Part shown: piece by piece, positions 11,858 to 22,985 of the stretch
How the letters are laid out: each line of letters starts with the position of its first letter
Numbering within the stretch: the first letter of the stretch is position 1
Assembly (NCBI GenBank): GCA_019925095.2
Contig: CM034401.1
Coordinates: 12,932,338-12,996,337 of the forward strand
Direction: 5' to 3'
DNA: 64,000 nucleotides
DNA from: Dendrolimus kikuchii
Taxonomy: Eukaryota > Arthropoda > Insecta > Lepidoptera > Lasiocampidae
Notes under the pieces: generated by a model
Told to the model about the DNA's origin: nothing
The model's database searches: none
What the model saw: only the letters and a program-made list of their open reading frames with translations
Program-made: the position numbers and the translations under genes

Positions 11858-12012
11858 ATACATACATAACTTCACGCCAGTTCCCTTGCGGGGTAGGCAC
11901 GAACAACAGAGCGCCATTCAGGCTTATTCTTACACACCTCACTTGCTTCTTTGACATTCATCACTCTTGTCATGCACGGTCGTCTCTTAAGAACATAAGG
12001 CTCCTGACATCA
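11858..12012 (-). mobile_element. RTE 3'-end fragment
   Basis: A 5'-truncated copy of the last 130 or so bases of the RTE protein gene plus its tail. On the minus strand it runs from GAAGGTGATGTCAGGAGCCT to the stop codon and a short (ATGT)n tail at 11858-11870. A small rearrangement (CTCTTAAGAACATAAGGCTC) separates it from copy B. Confidence 0.85.
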
Positions 12013-12452
12013 CCTTCCATACGCCATACAAAAAATGTTCTTGCAAATTATAGTTAAATTGTAAATTTTCTTATTGATGTACAATCAATAAATTAATCAA
12101 GTTATACAATATTGTTATTTTATATAATTATGTAATAAATGTCCGATTTATAATTGATTGCTATCAAAATAACTTTTATCAATATATGTGAATATGGTAT
12201 GTATAAGTATTAATAATTACACATCCCAGGAACATTACACAACAGGAAACCCTATAACACCGTAAATATGTTTCCGTTGGCAATATGTACTATATATTAC
12301 CTACTTCTTTTGGGATGGAAACTCTAGGGCCGTGGGGACTCGAGGCTTGTTAGCTATAGACACTGTTCAATGCATTTGATAAAGGTCTCCTGTGACCTAG
12401 GGTTGTCAACCTCAAATTTAAAAAACTAGAATTTGAAATTGGAAAAACCAGG

Positions 12453-12811
12453 ACAGTTCAGTTTATTTTTTTTTTTTTTTTTTTTTGGATTTTATGGCTT
12501 GGCAGCTAGGCCTTTAAGCCAGATCTTAGATTCAATGTAGTTGCTTCATTTTCTTAAACCTATGTGTAGCACAGCTGAACTGTAGGTTATCAGCTAGTGC
12601 CATTCAACGGAGTTCTTGTGACAACTCAAAAGGCCACATTTGACTTTACAGTTCACATTTCTCACAAAAAACACATAATTACTACTCAAAAACTACCAAT
12701 ATCCTACAACTATTGTTCATTTTAGAGTAATTTTACACATTTTTAGAAAATAAAACTGCACAGCACAACATCCCCTTTCAGTTCCCGCCAAAAACTCCAC
12801 AGTTCAGTTTA
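12453..12811 (-). mobile_element. Poly(A) retrocopy with 13-bp target-site duplication
   Basis: ACAGTTCAGTTTA occurs at 12453-12465 and again at 12799-12811. Between them is a 333-bp insert that begins with 21 Ts at 12466-12486, so read on the minus strand it ends in a poly(A) tail. This is the signature of an RNA copied into DNA by LINE machinery. The first 108 bases of the insert, on the minus strand from 12798, match 36351-36458 in the 5' part of the mariner, with about seven differences by eye. The remaining 200 or so bases match nothing else in the window. It contains no convincing coding sequence. Confidence 0.8.
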
Positions 12812-12892
12812 AATCATGACGCAGTAATAGAGTTGCAATAGTTAAATTAATGTGTAGTGAAAATAGGTTAATTAAAATTCAAGTAATGATAA

Positions 12893-13230
12893 TAATCATA
12901 TTTTTGAAGTGAAACTTCTTTAGAATCGTGATTTGAAACTTGATAAAACGAAAAAGAACCACTAAAAGAAGATAAACGCATAAATCTATAGGACTAAGCC
13001 TGCGAGAGAATGAGATAGAATACATTATATGTAATCATTTAAACAATATGGTCATACAGATAGAGTTGGTAACGTTTTGAAATTTTTCGTTAATACTTCA
13101 AATTTAGTGGCTTAAAATTTAAATAGATTATGTGATAAAAGTGTCGTAACGAAATTTAGAATCCCCCCACCCCTTGTCATACTTTGTTTCACTTCTACTG
13201 CATGTGAACTACACACACACACATATTTTC
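12893..13230 (+). repeat. Interspersed repeat A
   Basis: Copy of the repeat at 5990-6355. It holds GTGAAACTTCTTTAGAATCG, AAACGAAAAAGAACCACTAA, and the distal block CTTTGTTTCACTTCTACTGC at about 13184-13203. A fragment of the proximal block appears again at 13570-13665. Confidence 0.65.
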
Positions 13231-13569
13231 TCTAATGATAAACGTATTGAAATAAAATTATACGAGTTGAAAACGAGTCATTAAAATATAAAACGCCCGG
13301 CAGCGCGAACACTCAAGAGCCATGAGGCGACCTGTAACGTAAAAATTGTAAAAGTGTCACGCAAATTTTAAATTACATGACCTTATCACGACGCTGCTTA
13401 AAAACTATCCAGGACATCCCAGGATACTACAAAAACTAGGACATGTCCTGAGAAAACAGGACGGTTCGCAACTCTACCGTGACCTGACCTGTATTTGAGG
13501 CAACGCATTAGCGTTGCCATCCATCGTAGAACTACGGCCACCATTTTGGGAACGATTCCCTTCAACAGA

Positions 13570-13665
13570 TCCAATTTTGAAGTGAAACTTCTTTAGAATC
13601 GTTGTGATTTGAAAATCGATGAAACGAAAAAGTGACACTAAAAAGAGATAAACACATAAAATTCA
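13570..13665 (+). repeat. Interspersed repeat A, fragment
   Basis: Repeats the proximal block of the preceding element, GTGAAACTTCTTTAGAATCG then AAACGAAAAAGTGACACTAA, and then diverges. Confidence 0.6.
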
Positions 13666-13870
13666 ACCTTCTTTAGTTTGAAATAGAACAGTTCTCAATA
13701 CCCTTTATTATTAATTTTCAATTTAAATAAAACTTATAAGATTTCAAATGAACTTTAGCTCTATGTCATTGAATTTCGAACTTTATGATAGTGATTAAGA
13801 GTGTAATATATATTTAATTTTTTGAATTATAACATGTTGACGGATGCAGGCTAAAGGTGTTATATTTATA

Positions 13871-14163
13871 TCTATCTATATATATAAAAGAAAGTCGTGT
13901 TAGTTACACTATTTATAACTCAAGAACGACTGTATCGATTTGGCTGAAAATTGGTGGGGAGGTAGCTTAAAACCAGGAGACAGGAGAGATCGGGTTCTAG
14001 AATCCTCCTAATCACCTGGACCAATTTTGGTGATTTTGTTTTTGTGTGTTTGAGTGGGTCCCCGAGTGGTTTAAATCCACAATTGGAACCGGCAGGTGGC
14101 GCTGGGATCGGGTCCTAGATTTTTATTTTTTCAGAGCAGGACAAAGTCTGCCGGGGCCGCTAG
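13871..14163 (+). mobile_element. Non-autonomous Helitron, Lep1-like
   Basis: Starts A|TCTATCTATATATATAAA and ends CCGGGGCCGCTAG|T, the A-T insertion and CTRR end expected of a Helitron. A hairpin (GCAGGAC / GTCTGCC) lies a few bases before the end. Related copies with the same 3' hairpin end lie at 16625-16807, 21994-22348 (3' cut), 26824-27228 and 51836-51967. It resembles the Lep1 Helitrons described in Lepidoptera; that name is from memory. It has no coding capacity, so movement would need a helper. Confidence 0.75.
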
Positions 14164-14934
14164 TAATATAATAAAAGTTAAAGAAGAATTATCTGTGATT
14201 ATATTCACTGAAGTTTTATTTCTACTGCGCGTAAACAAAAAATGTGTACGTGCAATACACATTTTTTTTATCTGTAAATTTTCTATAGTGGTTTAGTTTT
14301 ATTATACAATTTTAGAGTGAATTTTAGAAATTAATTTATAAAAAAATTGCTTTTACTTTATATAACTATAAAATTAGTAATTTTTGGCGCTTAAAACAAA
14401 TTATCCTAGTATGAGTAAATAGTCGATAATAGATACTAAAATTAGCGAAACTGAAAGATTAATCAATCAATCAATTTATTTATTTGCTTAAAAACATTAC
14501 ACATTAAAGATGTTAGGACATACACAAAGCTTCACATGTTATTTACCTATTAGGTGTGCAAAGTTAAAGATAGTAATATTAGTAATATATTACAGATTAT
14601 TAGATTTTGTTTATAAATTATATTTTTTATGTCACTTGTATTTAATTGTATTATTGTCATTAATAAAATTATTCATTGTATAATAAGATTCTATAAAGCT
14701 TTCTAATAAATTTATACTATTGGGAATGTCTACGTAAGCGATAACTATAGTAAGCTAATAATGCCACATAATAGCATGAGGCCAATCGAATGATTCGACA
14801 TTCGATTAAAATCAATTTTAATTCGATATACCTACATATGTGCGTACACATACTAAATTTTACCACGAGGATTCGCCGCGGGTCAATCTCTAATGCGTGC
14901 ATGTTGTTTAAAGAGCAGGCGTTAATACACGTTA
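14164..14934. other. AT-rich DNA without recognised gene
   Basis: No gene. A short block at 14195-14270 (GAAGTTTTATTTCTACTGCG) resembles the distal part of repeat A. Confidence 0.5.
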
Positions 14935-15345
14935 TATTGTATTAAGTTTTATGTTAGTGCTATTTGTCCCGAAAGATTCACTTCATTTTATATGACAAAC
15001 TATCCTATCCCCCGTCTATATGTAAACTGCATAAATGACAAAACTTAACAAAAATTATAAAATACACCAAATCACAAAATCTATCCCTTTTTACGGTATG
15101 AAAAGTTTCTTTTATCTATCCTAGATATTTAACTTACTTACGTTTCCGTAAAAGCATAACAGACAGAGAGTCAAATATTTTTTTATCCCGGAAACTATCC
15201 CATTCTTCGGGATAAAAAGTACCCTATGTTCATCTTCGGCATCAAAATTATATACTGATTTTCAGCCAAATCGGTCCAGTAGTTTTTCCGTGACAGCAGT
15301 CAGAGTTACTTTCGCATTTATAACTTTAGTAGGGGTGCAAAGGTG
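14935..15345 (+). repeat. Interspersed repeat C
   Basis: Contains GAAAGATTCACTTCATTTTA, GGGATAAAAAGTACCCTATG, CAGCCAAATCGGTCCAGTAG and CAGAGTTACTTTCGCATTTA in that order. The same order recurs at 49700-50140, and part of it at 25590-25770. It is a common type of insect interspersed repeat whose class I cannot assign. Confidence 0.65.
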
Positions 15346-16497
15346 CAAAACAAAGTAAAACGTCAACTAATATACTAAAAATTGCTGCCAATTTCTAATT
15401 AACAAACGACGCCAACTTAGCTTATCGATTGTAAAATGATCGTTTTGCCAATAATGGGTTAATGTAAAAGCTTTACAATGTTTACCAAAACCTTAATTAC
15501 TTATATATGTAGGACTGTTGCTACTCGAACTAATGGAAACTAAAGGGTATAATTTTCTCGAAAGCCTTTTCACGATCCATGACATCGGAGGGTGACAAAT
15601 ATTAGCCGCTATCATTTTTGTCCTACGTTAGTACTATTATGTAGATCTCTATTTTATTAAAGAGTGAAAGCAAGGAGAAATGTATCTTATTATCATATCG
15701 ATTGTGCTGTTTTTGCTTTGATTGCAGATATTCATTTATTCTGTGCGTAGATCAATATCACAGCGGTACTTTCAAATGGCATGATTAAAAAATACCCATT
15801 TTAAGGTCCCGTAACTATTTTGGCCAAGATCGAAACTTTATACGTTATGTCTGTGTATCTATTTAGATATCTTCATCAAACCCTTCTCTCTCAAAAACGA
15901 CTGGATCTGTGCAGGTACAATTTAATAAGATATACGTTCCTGTTCTATTCTTTAAAATACACGCATAGAATCCAATTTATTAGAATAGAACAGGAAGATA
16001 ATATGTAGATACGATCCGAGTACAAGATATATTCTATTTATACTATTTTTATTATATTTCTCTTACCTTTGCAAATTCATTTAAAACCTGTAATGGTAAT
16101 ATAATATAATATCTACATTAGCGGATTAAGAAAGTAGCGTGGTTTTAGAGCAGTTCAGAGTCTTACGAAATATTTTTATTTAAATATTGTGTACATTAAT
16201 TAACGAAGGTACCAATCAGCTATACTCAATTTCAAACAATTTAAAATAACCTTTTCAAAAGTCTAATAAAAATAAACTTAATAAAAAAACAGCATTGAAA
16301 TTCTCGATTTGGTCATGAATTTTAATAGAATACTACGTTCAGAATACAAATGATCTAGGCATTAAATTGCCTTGTTGATATTAAATTTAACCTACTAACT
16401 ATAAATTATGAAAGTCTATTATTAAATGAACTGAGTAAATATGGTTAATTGATTAAAAAAATCATAAAGTGCAATTTAGGAATTTATTTTTTGAAAT
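15346..16497. other. AT-rich DNA without recognised gene
   Basis: No exon-like or repeat-family sequence was recognised. Confidence 0.5.
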
Positions 16498-16601
16498 TTG
16501 TTTTTACATACATACATAACTTCACGCCAGTTCCCTTGCGGGGTAGGCACGAACAACAGAGCGCCATTCAGGATTATTCTTACACACCCCACTTGTTTTT
16601 A
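16498..16601 (-). mobile_element. 86-bp RTE tail insertion with 9-bp target-site duplication
   Basis: TTGTTTTTA at 16498-16506 is repeated at 16593-16601. The 86-bp insert between them is only the last part of the RTE reading frame plus (ATGT)n tail, in minus orientation. It is an extreme 5' truncation. Confidence 0.9.
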
Positions 16602-16624
16602 TATATTAATATAAATTATTGTCA

Positions 16625-16807
16625 TCTTGATATATAAAAATGAATGTTTGTCTGTATATCCTTTATAGAATCGTAAACTATACTTTTGATAATGTGACGA
16701 TCTTTAGCAAAGTTGTTGTGCTAACAATTGGACCCGGTAGGTGGCGCTGCTGTCGGCATATCGATTGAAGCTTTTCCGGGCAGGACGACGTCTGCCGGGA
16801 CAGCTAG
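16625..16807 (+). mobile_element. Non-autonomous Helitron, Lep1-like (short)
   Basis: Begins A|TCTTGATATATAAAAATG, ends GGGACAGCTAG|T, and has the hairpin CGGGCAGGAC / GTCTGCCGGG just inside the end. The GGACCCGGTAGGTGGCGCTG block matches the copies at 13871-14163 and 21994-22348. It is 183 bp long and starts 23 bp after the RTE tail insertion. Confidence 0.75.
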
Positions 16808-16902
16808 TGTTTTTATAAAGATTTTTTATCAACGCGCCTATTTATTTATTTTTGCGATAAAAGCTTCCTATGTTTATTATATTTAGAGATTTATATTGTA
16901 CA

Positions 16903-17075
16903 CTAGCTGTGCCCGTAACTTTGTCCACGTGGAATTTTTGTTCGCAGAACCCTAAGTCACTCCCTTTAAAATCAAGCTATCTGCCAGTGACAGTTCCGTC
17001 AAAATTGGTTCAGCCGTTTCAAAGATTAATTGGAACAAACAGGCAGTCAGACATACAAGAATTTAAAAACTGCTT
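16903..17075 (+). repeat. Interspersed repeat with CTAGCTGTGCCCG start
   Basis: CTAGCTGTGCCCGTAACTTT then GTCCACGTGGA, later GTCAAAATTGGTTCAGCCGT and a CAGGCAGTCAGACATACAAG end. This is typical of a widespread insect repeat. The peptide open across it is not a gene. Confidence 0.6.
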
Positions 17076-17757
17076 TTTTGACATAAATACCGTATGTACT
17101 TTCATATGAATTTAGTAAACAGCTGTTATTTTGACGTTACAAAGAGACACTTCAATTTTATTTATTTGTATAGATACATATATTTACATAGGTATACGAA
17201 ATTTCAATAGTTTATTATCGTCATTGTTTAATCCCATGAGTGTGAAGATGAAACAAATACTTATCTCTAAAATGTTCTTTGAGCCCTCTCATAGTCTATT
17301 CAAGACAGACTAAAGGATTAAAACTGAAAGTGGTGATTTGTAAATTTGTTTGTAAAATCCCAGACATTTCAATTGAATATGTAGACGTCGGCGTTGTTTA
17401 ACATTTATGTTATACATAATTTTACTGTATTATTTAATAATTTCATTTTAGTTTAAAAATGAACATTGATTTTAAAGTCATCAAACTATGCCATATAAAC
17501 CGGCGTGAGCATATAACACAGCATAATATTCAAACAAAACACAAACAACGGGCAAAGACGACATTTTTCCGCGGGTCTGTACACATCGCTGACCTGAATA
17601 TGTAATGATTTGACCCATGAAAACCCGAAATAATCTCATACCAAACGTCCTTTGCTGTTGTCAAATTCCTGAGTGTTGCCTTGCAACCAATTCTAGTTTT
17701 GTTATACCATGACGAGTGATTGTTCTACTCTTCTCCTGCACAAAACTAAGCTTTACA

Positions 17758-18010
17758 TCATTGTACTAACACGTGAAGCAAAATCTTTGTACCCCTTTTA
17801 CGAAAATTGCGCAAACGGAGGAGTATAAAACTTCGCACACACAGTTTATATATAGAAGGAGTGCAGAATGCTAATATTTGTTTTAAATTATGCATTAAAA
17901 ATACATTCAATCAATAAAAAAAACATTACACACACTAACGTGTAATAATGTCCAAACTTATAATTTAAATTAATTATAGTCGAATTTCGACTACTGGGCG
18001 AGACCACTAG
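17758..18010 (+). mobile_element. Non-autonomous Helitron, family I
   Basis: Begins A|TCATTGTACTAACACGTGA and ends GAGACCACTAG|T. The palindrome GTCGAATTTCGAC lies just upstream of the end and serves as the 3' hairpin. Copies at 48838-49167 and 54663-54964 have the same ends and the same A-T insertion site. It is non-coding. Confidence 0.7.
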
Positions 18011-18534
18011 TTAGAATATAATATACTTTACAGGCGTAATATAAGTGTTTCTTTTTATGAAGTTGGCTAGAGGGTATATTGAATGTCCAGAACTGATCTC
18101 AAAATTATCATTACAGACTAATCCACTAGGTCTTATGCAGAGAGGATTATTCCATATACCTATCGTCAATACCAATTACAGACAAAATGCGTTTATCGTA
18201 AGAAGTTCAAATTCTTTTAATGAGGTAGTAGTAAACTCAAACCTTTACACCTGTATAATTACATATATACTCTGTATTGCACAAGTATATATTCTGTTAA
18301 GCACAATTTGGCTCAAGACTTTTTTGAAAGTACTATCAGATAAAATTTTATTATATTTAATATCTCTCGATATCGCGATGTATAATTTTTTTCTTTACCA
18401 ATAGGTGGAGGCTTATTATCAGATTTTTTCAAAATATTGTTGTTAATATATATTGTATGTATTAGACTGCAAGCCTTCCTAAAATAAAATAAATAAATAA
18501 ATTATTGTACGAAAATGCCACATAAAATCAAGAA

Positions 18535-18600
18535 CATTAATATTCAAGTACAGTCGGAGGTCTTCGCCCATGGAGATATCTTCCAGAAAATGCAAGGTAA
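18535..18600 (+). repeat. LINE 3'-tail fragment (family D)
   Basis: Reads ATCAAGAACATTAATATTCA then AGTACAGTCGG and ATATCTTCCAGA. It matches 25905-25985 and resembles the GCGATCTCTTCCAGACAACC block of the LINE tails at 19546, 22830 and 60259. Confidence 0.55.
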
Positions 18601-18654
18601 AAGGCATTAAATGGTCCACAGTCAAATGGTAGGATATTTACCCATCAGGATGGC

Positions 18655-18860
18655 TAGCAGACCTGGTCTAGAGTATGCCGAAGACAACAACAACCTTGAG
18701 TTGAGTTACGGGATTAGTGGCCAGGCTCCAGTGTCCTTTTAGAGAGCGGCAGCACACTGGTACCACCTTTATTACAAATGTCCATAGGCGATGATAACCG
18801 ATTTCCGTCAGGTGAGCCGTCTGCCTGTCTGCTGAACTCATGCAATAAAAAAATAAATTT
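18655..18860 (+). repeat. LINE/SINE 3'-tail repeat, plus orientation
   Basis: Opposite orientation of 2075-2335. It runs through CAACCTTGAGTTGAGTTACG, ATTACAAATGTCCATAGGCG and CCGTCAGGTGAGCCGTCTGC, and ends in an A-rich tail near 18845. The open minus-strand frame across it is not a gene. Confidence 0.65.
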
Positions 18861-19436
18861 GGATGGAGTAAGAAAAGACAAAAAAAGTTGGTAGGTATTT
18901 GCAAAACCAGCATTAGTACAATAATTTAGTTTATAAATAAATTAGTGATTAGTAATACTTATAAAGTAATTGTTAAAGTCCAACAGTAAATAAAAATCTA
19001 TTAGTAAATTAACAGTATTGAACGGATTTCGATATAAAAAGTAATTTGTAAATATATTATTACAACAATATAAGGTGGTATTTAAAAATTTGCACACGTG
19101 ACAGATAAATTAAGAGAAAGAACATTAGGATGACATGTCCTTGAATGTGTAATTTCGAAGTATGAAAATGGATGTGATAAGGAAAATATTGAACTGGAAA
19201 AATGATGGATGTAAAAATAAATGTTGGCCAAAAAGAAATGTGTGTTTTGTATTTCAAATAGGACGGTATAGAAGTAATTATGTAAATAGAAAAATATACA
19301 TCGTGAACTTAGATAAATTATTATTAAATAGTAACATAATTAAATATTTTTATATAAATAAAATTAATATTTTTCTTAGCAAAGTTTACGATACCGTCCT
19401 ACTTGAAATAAAGTTTAAGGATGTTATAAAAATACT

Positions 19437-19535
19437 AGGATATGTCCGCGACTTCGTCCACGCTTGACTTGAAATTCCTCGGGCACAAAGTACCGCAGCA
19501 TTTAAAAAAGAATGTAAGCTATCGTTACATACACA
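19437..19535 (+). repeat. Interspersed repeat B, fragment
   Basis: AGGATATGTCCGCGACTTCG then TTGAAATTCCTCGGGCACAA and GTAAGCTATCG match the start of the fuller copy at 53101-53690 and the inverted copy at 23835-24332. Confidence 0.65.
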
Positions 19536-19545
19536 TAAAGTAAAT

Positions 19546-20697
19546 CATTTACAGTCATATCGTGTCAAGGCAGGAACAAAGGGCGGCCTTATCGCTTTAG
19601 AGCGATCTCTTCCAGACAACCCGGGATGTGGATTGAGTGAAAGGAATCGAGAGTGTATGACGGTGGTGTGCAAATCAAATACATGTAATTAATAGGATAC
19701 ATAGATATTACACTATTACATACATACATACATATTATTATAATTCAGAAAAAGAAAATAGACAATAACACATATTAATATTATATATATCCAAATATAT
19801 ACATTATTAATATGTGTATAGCAACAACAATAGCTATACAATATTAATAATAGCAATAATCAATATATCAATATTATATATATTAATATAATATATACAA
19901 TATTAATAAATATATTAACAAATTAAAATAGGTACAATTTGATATGAAATATTAATTAAAGTGAAAGATAATATTCTCTTACCAATTTTTTGAAAGTGGG
20001 GAGTGATTTTGCTTGTCGTATATTTTCGGGCAATGAGTTCCACAGTCGAACAGCCTGCACAGCGAAGGAGTTGGTGTAGAATGTAGAAGCGTGTGCAGGT
20101 ATTTTTAAAGTAAGATTATCAGAGGAGCGCAAGTTACGGGTGTGAGACGTATGGAGGAATTCGAAACTTTCCTTAAGATAGGGAGGGGTAGAGGGAATAA
20201 ATAGTATGCTATACAATAAATGAAGAAGGTGAGCATTCCGGCGAAATGAGATTGACAACCACTTGAGCTTCTTACGATATTCGGTGACATGGTCATATTT
20301 CTTTAAACCAAATATGAACCTGATACAAAAGTTTTGAAGGCGCTCTAGCTTATTGAGTTGTTTTACGGTAAGGTCAAGATAACAGGCGTCAGCATAATCA
20401 AGGATCGATAGTAAAAGCGATTGAGCAAGCACAACCTTGGTAGCAGTCGGTAGAAAGTACTTCAACCTTCTAAGCGACGCAGAAGAAGCAAAGACCCTTC
20501 GACTTAATTCTGTGATGTGGGGCCACCAAGACAGTTCCTTATCAATGATTACGCCAAGATTTTTAACTTTGTCGCTGATCAGTAAGCGGGTCCCATCAAA
20601 TAGTAAATCAGGCACTAATGACCAATCAATTTTAGAAGTCATACGTGAGCTGCCTATTAGCCTTAGTGGAGCTAAAACGCCGCCCTGAGGGACACCA
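19546..20697 (-). mobile_element. CR1/Jockey-type LINE remnant with 3' UTR
   Basis: On the minus strand, a partial reverse transcriptase frame (20697-19956) is followed by AT-rich 3' sequence. After that comes a tail block at 19546-19740 that contains GGGTTGTCTGGAAGAGATCG. The same tail recurs alone at 22830-22985, and as a precise insertion with a target-site duplication at 60259-60382. That insertion shows the block is a genuine element 3' end. Confidence 0.7.
19956..20697 (-). pseudogene. Reverse transcriptase C-terminal remnant, catalytic box missing
   Basis: Non-LTR (CR1/Jockey-type) reverse transcriptase fragment of about 246 residues. It opens with AGVPQGGVLAPL, the RT motif before the catalytic box. 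It then passes in frame, via RLIGSSRMTS, directly into the sequence normally found well after that box (DKVKNLGVIIDKELSW). It continues through the thumb and C-terminal region (LLSILDYADACYLDL, LERLQNFCIRFIFGLKKYD, LPENIRQAKSLPTFKKLVRE) to the stop at 19956-19958. The YADD-containing segment is deleted and everything N-terminal of AGVPQG is absent, so it cannot be active. Immediately upstream (20698-20745) is another copy of a LINE tail, suggesting a junction of two elements. The frame outlived its function, which may mean the deletion is fairly recent. Confidence 0.8.
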
Positions 20698-20745
20698 GCA
20701 GCCTTATTGCTAAAAGCGATCTTTTCCAGACAACCTAGCTTAAAA
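20698..20745 (-). repeat. LINE 3'-tail fragment abutting the RT remnant
   Basis: The + strand reads TTATTGCTAAAAGCGATCTT then TTCCAGACAACC, the same tail block as at 19600-19625 and 60350-60382. Its junction with the AGVPQG motif is direct. Confidence 0.6.
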
Positions 20746-21191
20746 GAAATTCTTAACTAATCTGGCGATGTAGGTGAAGCAGAATAATTTATAAATTCAA
20801 TACATACATAAATAAATAAGATTATAAAATGATCTTACAATATTATTGATGTTTTTCTATTTCAATTTATGCCGCAATTCGATAGCGGTTGCAAAAAAGT
20901 CGACTGAGTCGCATTTATTATCTACGGTTCGCATAGTTTTTAATTTTTTTGAGAGCCTGGAAAATCGTTTTCCAGTGACGAAAAGTACAATTTTCATCCT
21001 TGTTATAAGACGACTCCAAGCGTACTTTCTAAATATGAGAAATGAAAAATATTTTACCTATCAATGTATGGGGGAGCTTCTTCAGGAGCTTGTTAAGTGT
21101 ATTCGGTTCGGTGGAATGCAAAAAGCTCTAATTTATCTTATTGTACAATATTTTTATTTAGAATTTCAAGTTGCTCTTCTCGCAAATTAAT
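20746..21191. other. No gene recognised
   Basis: One open + strand frame (20846-21190) has no recognisable domain, signal peptide or splice context and is treated as chance. Confidence 0.5.
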
Positions 21192-21710
21192 GTATTGCTA
21201 CGAGTTGCAGGACTCGAATTAAAATGCCGTTGGTATTATTATAGAGTTTATTAGAACTATACAAACACGTATAACACAGGTACAAACATAACCGAAGGCA
21301 ATAAGTCCGAACGTAATGCAGAAGATCGTAATTCAAATACACGCGCAAAGTCCGTCAGTAAATAGATTACCGAATGTACACAAGTCTTCTTCGCTTGTGG
21401 TTATCGCTCGACTGCATCGTCTCTCCATTGGGGCATTGCTTTATAATGCACAGATGTAATATGTCTGCCTGGTCGCGTGGACCGAATTTCTTAAAATCAG
21501 TTTGTATTTTAAATCCGAGACACCTGGCAGTGATCACAATACGACAATAGGCCGTAAAAGATTACGCAACTACAATACACAATGGGCTGTTTTTTTAATC
21601 ACAATTTTTAAACACAAAGTAAACAAAAGAAGTACAAATGCCGAAAGGTAATAAAGTGTGTTTCTACAGGTATACAGGTGTGAATTTGTCTTTGTCGGTC
21701 GGAACAGTAT
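21192..21710 (+). mobile_element. Solo LTR, copy 1 (4-bp duplication GTAT)
   Basis: GTAT at 21192-21195 and 21707-21710 flank a 511-bp unit that starts TGCTACGAGTTGCAGGACTC and ends GTCGGTCGGAACA. The same unit occurs at 35630-36070 and 41095-41637, each with its own 4-bp duplication. TG...CA ends, inverted tips (TGTTACGA / TCGTAACA in copy 2) and a constant-length short duplication are the marks of an LTR. No internal retroelement genes lie nearby, so it is a solo LTR. A 4-bp duplication suggests Ty3/Gypsy-type integration. No coding sequence. Confidence 0.85.
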
Positions 21711-21961
21711 CATCGACGTTGTCTCTGTTTTATGTTACACATTATTATCAAAATGACTTTCATTTTTGCATTATGACGTTGATATCTTTAATATGCTATA
21801 TATATTTTTTAATAATGAATCCTGAAAATAAACTAGATAAGTAAATTGCAATCAATGTCCGAGCCTTTGGAGTTTTTCTTTATCTAACTAAATTCTTCCG
21901 ATTGATTTACTTGCCACTTTTTACTCTATTTCATTAGTTTAGTGTTACTAAAATTAGATCA

Positions 21962-21990
21962 GTTTAGGTAGGCAATGTGCCTACCTAAAC
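21962..21990. repeat. Perfect 13-bp palindrome
   Basis: GTTTAGGTAGGCA, a 3-base loop ATG, then its exact reverse complement. It sits directly before the start of the Helitron fragment at 21994. Confidence 0.85.
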
Positions 21991-21993
21991 AAA

Positions 21994-22348
21994 TCTATAC
22001 TAATATTGTAAAGAGGAAAGGTTTTTATATTTGTATGTTTGTAACGAATAAACTCAATGACTACTGGACCGATTTTAAAAATTATTTCACCATTCTAATG
22101 CTACATTGTCCTAAATTAATTTTATAGGCTATATAAAAATTAGGGACCCCTACCAAAACTTCAATAATGTAACCCATCAATCTAAACAAAACACTTGGCG
22201 CTGGAATCGGGTTCTAAGATTTTGATGAAATTTAAGTCTGTTTGAATAGTATTGAGTAGGTTCCGGGGTGGTTTAGATTCACAATTAGACCCGGTAGGTG
22301 GCACTGGAATTGGGTTCTAGATTTTTATTTCTTCAGGGCAGGACAACG
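21994..22348 (+). mobile_element. Helitron fragment, Lep1-like, 3' end lost
   Basis: Starts A|TCTATACTAATATTGTAAAG. Carries the repeated internal blocks GGTTTAGATTCACAATTAGA and CCCGGTAGGTGGCACTGG, and stops inside the 3' hairpin at CAGGGCAGGACAACG. The terminal GTCTGCC...CTAG is missing. Confidence 0.65.
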
Positions 22349-22829
22349 ATATTTACAATTTATATACTGAATCAGACACGAGGACTATAACTATTGCGTA
22401 CTGTCTTATATCTTAGATGAGGTGGGGTCGAATTAACCGCTTAGTTAATCTTTCATGTCTAATGCGAAACAATATGTTTCAATTAATATAAGCTGACAGT
22501 AAAAGCAAGCGTCGAGATCCAGCACAGTTAGTTAGTAGAGTTCACAATGAGATGCGACATGTTTGAAACTCGCCAATCTGTTTTGAATAAGCACGATTAG
22601 TATATATGGCTTACTAGTGACATATTTTTGTAAAATTAATAATGGTTATTGTAAATTAGAATTTTTTATAATTGTAATTATGACTACGTATTTATATTTC
22701 AGACACTAATGTTTTTTGTTAATGAATAAATAAATAAATATCCAGTCGCGTTAAATAAAGATAGATAGATAAAAAGATCCTAATTGTTCACCATATACAT
22801 ATATAGTAAATTGTTTATAGTAATTTCAT
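22349..22829. other. AT-rich DNA without recognised gene
   Basis: Nothing recognised on either strand. Confidence 0.5.
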
Positions 22830-22985
22830 GTAAAGTCAGGGCAGACAAAGGGCGGATATATCGCTTTAGAGCGATCTCTTCCAGACAACCCGGGCCATGG
22901 TTTGTGTGGTAAACTAATCGAAAATGTATGACGGTAATGTACAAATAAAATATATTTAAATAGGATACATAAATATTACACAATA
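22830..22985 (-). repeat. LINE 3'-tail (family D)
   Basis: Close relative of 19546-19740: GACAAAGGGCGGATATATCG, GCGATCTCTTCCAGACAACC, CGGG, then AATGTATGACGGTAATGTAC and TAGGATACATAAATATTACA. It has no coding part. Confidence 0.7.

Noticed and set aside
11858..11875. Independent (CATA)n or (ATGT)n microsatellites here and at 16507, 23805, 30839, 42425 and 45255
   Set aside because: Each adjoins the RTE 3' end within the target-site duplications, so they are tails of insertions.
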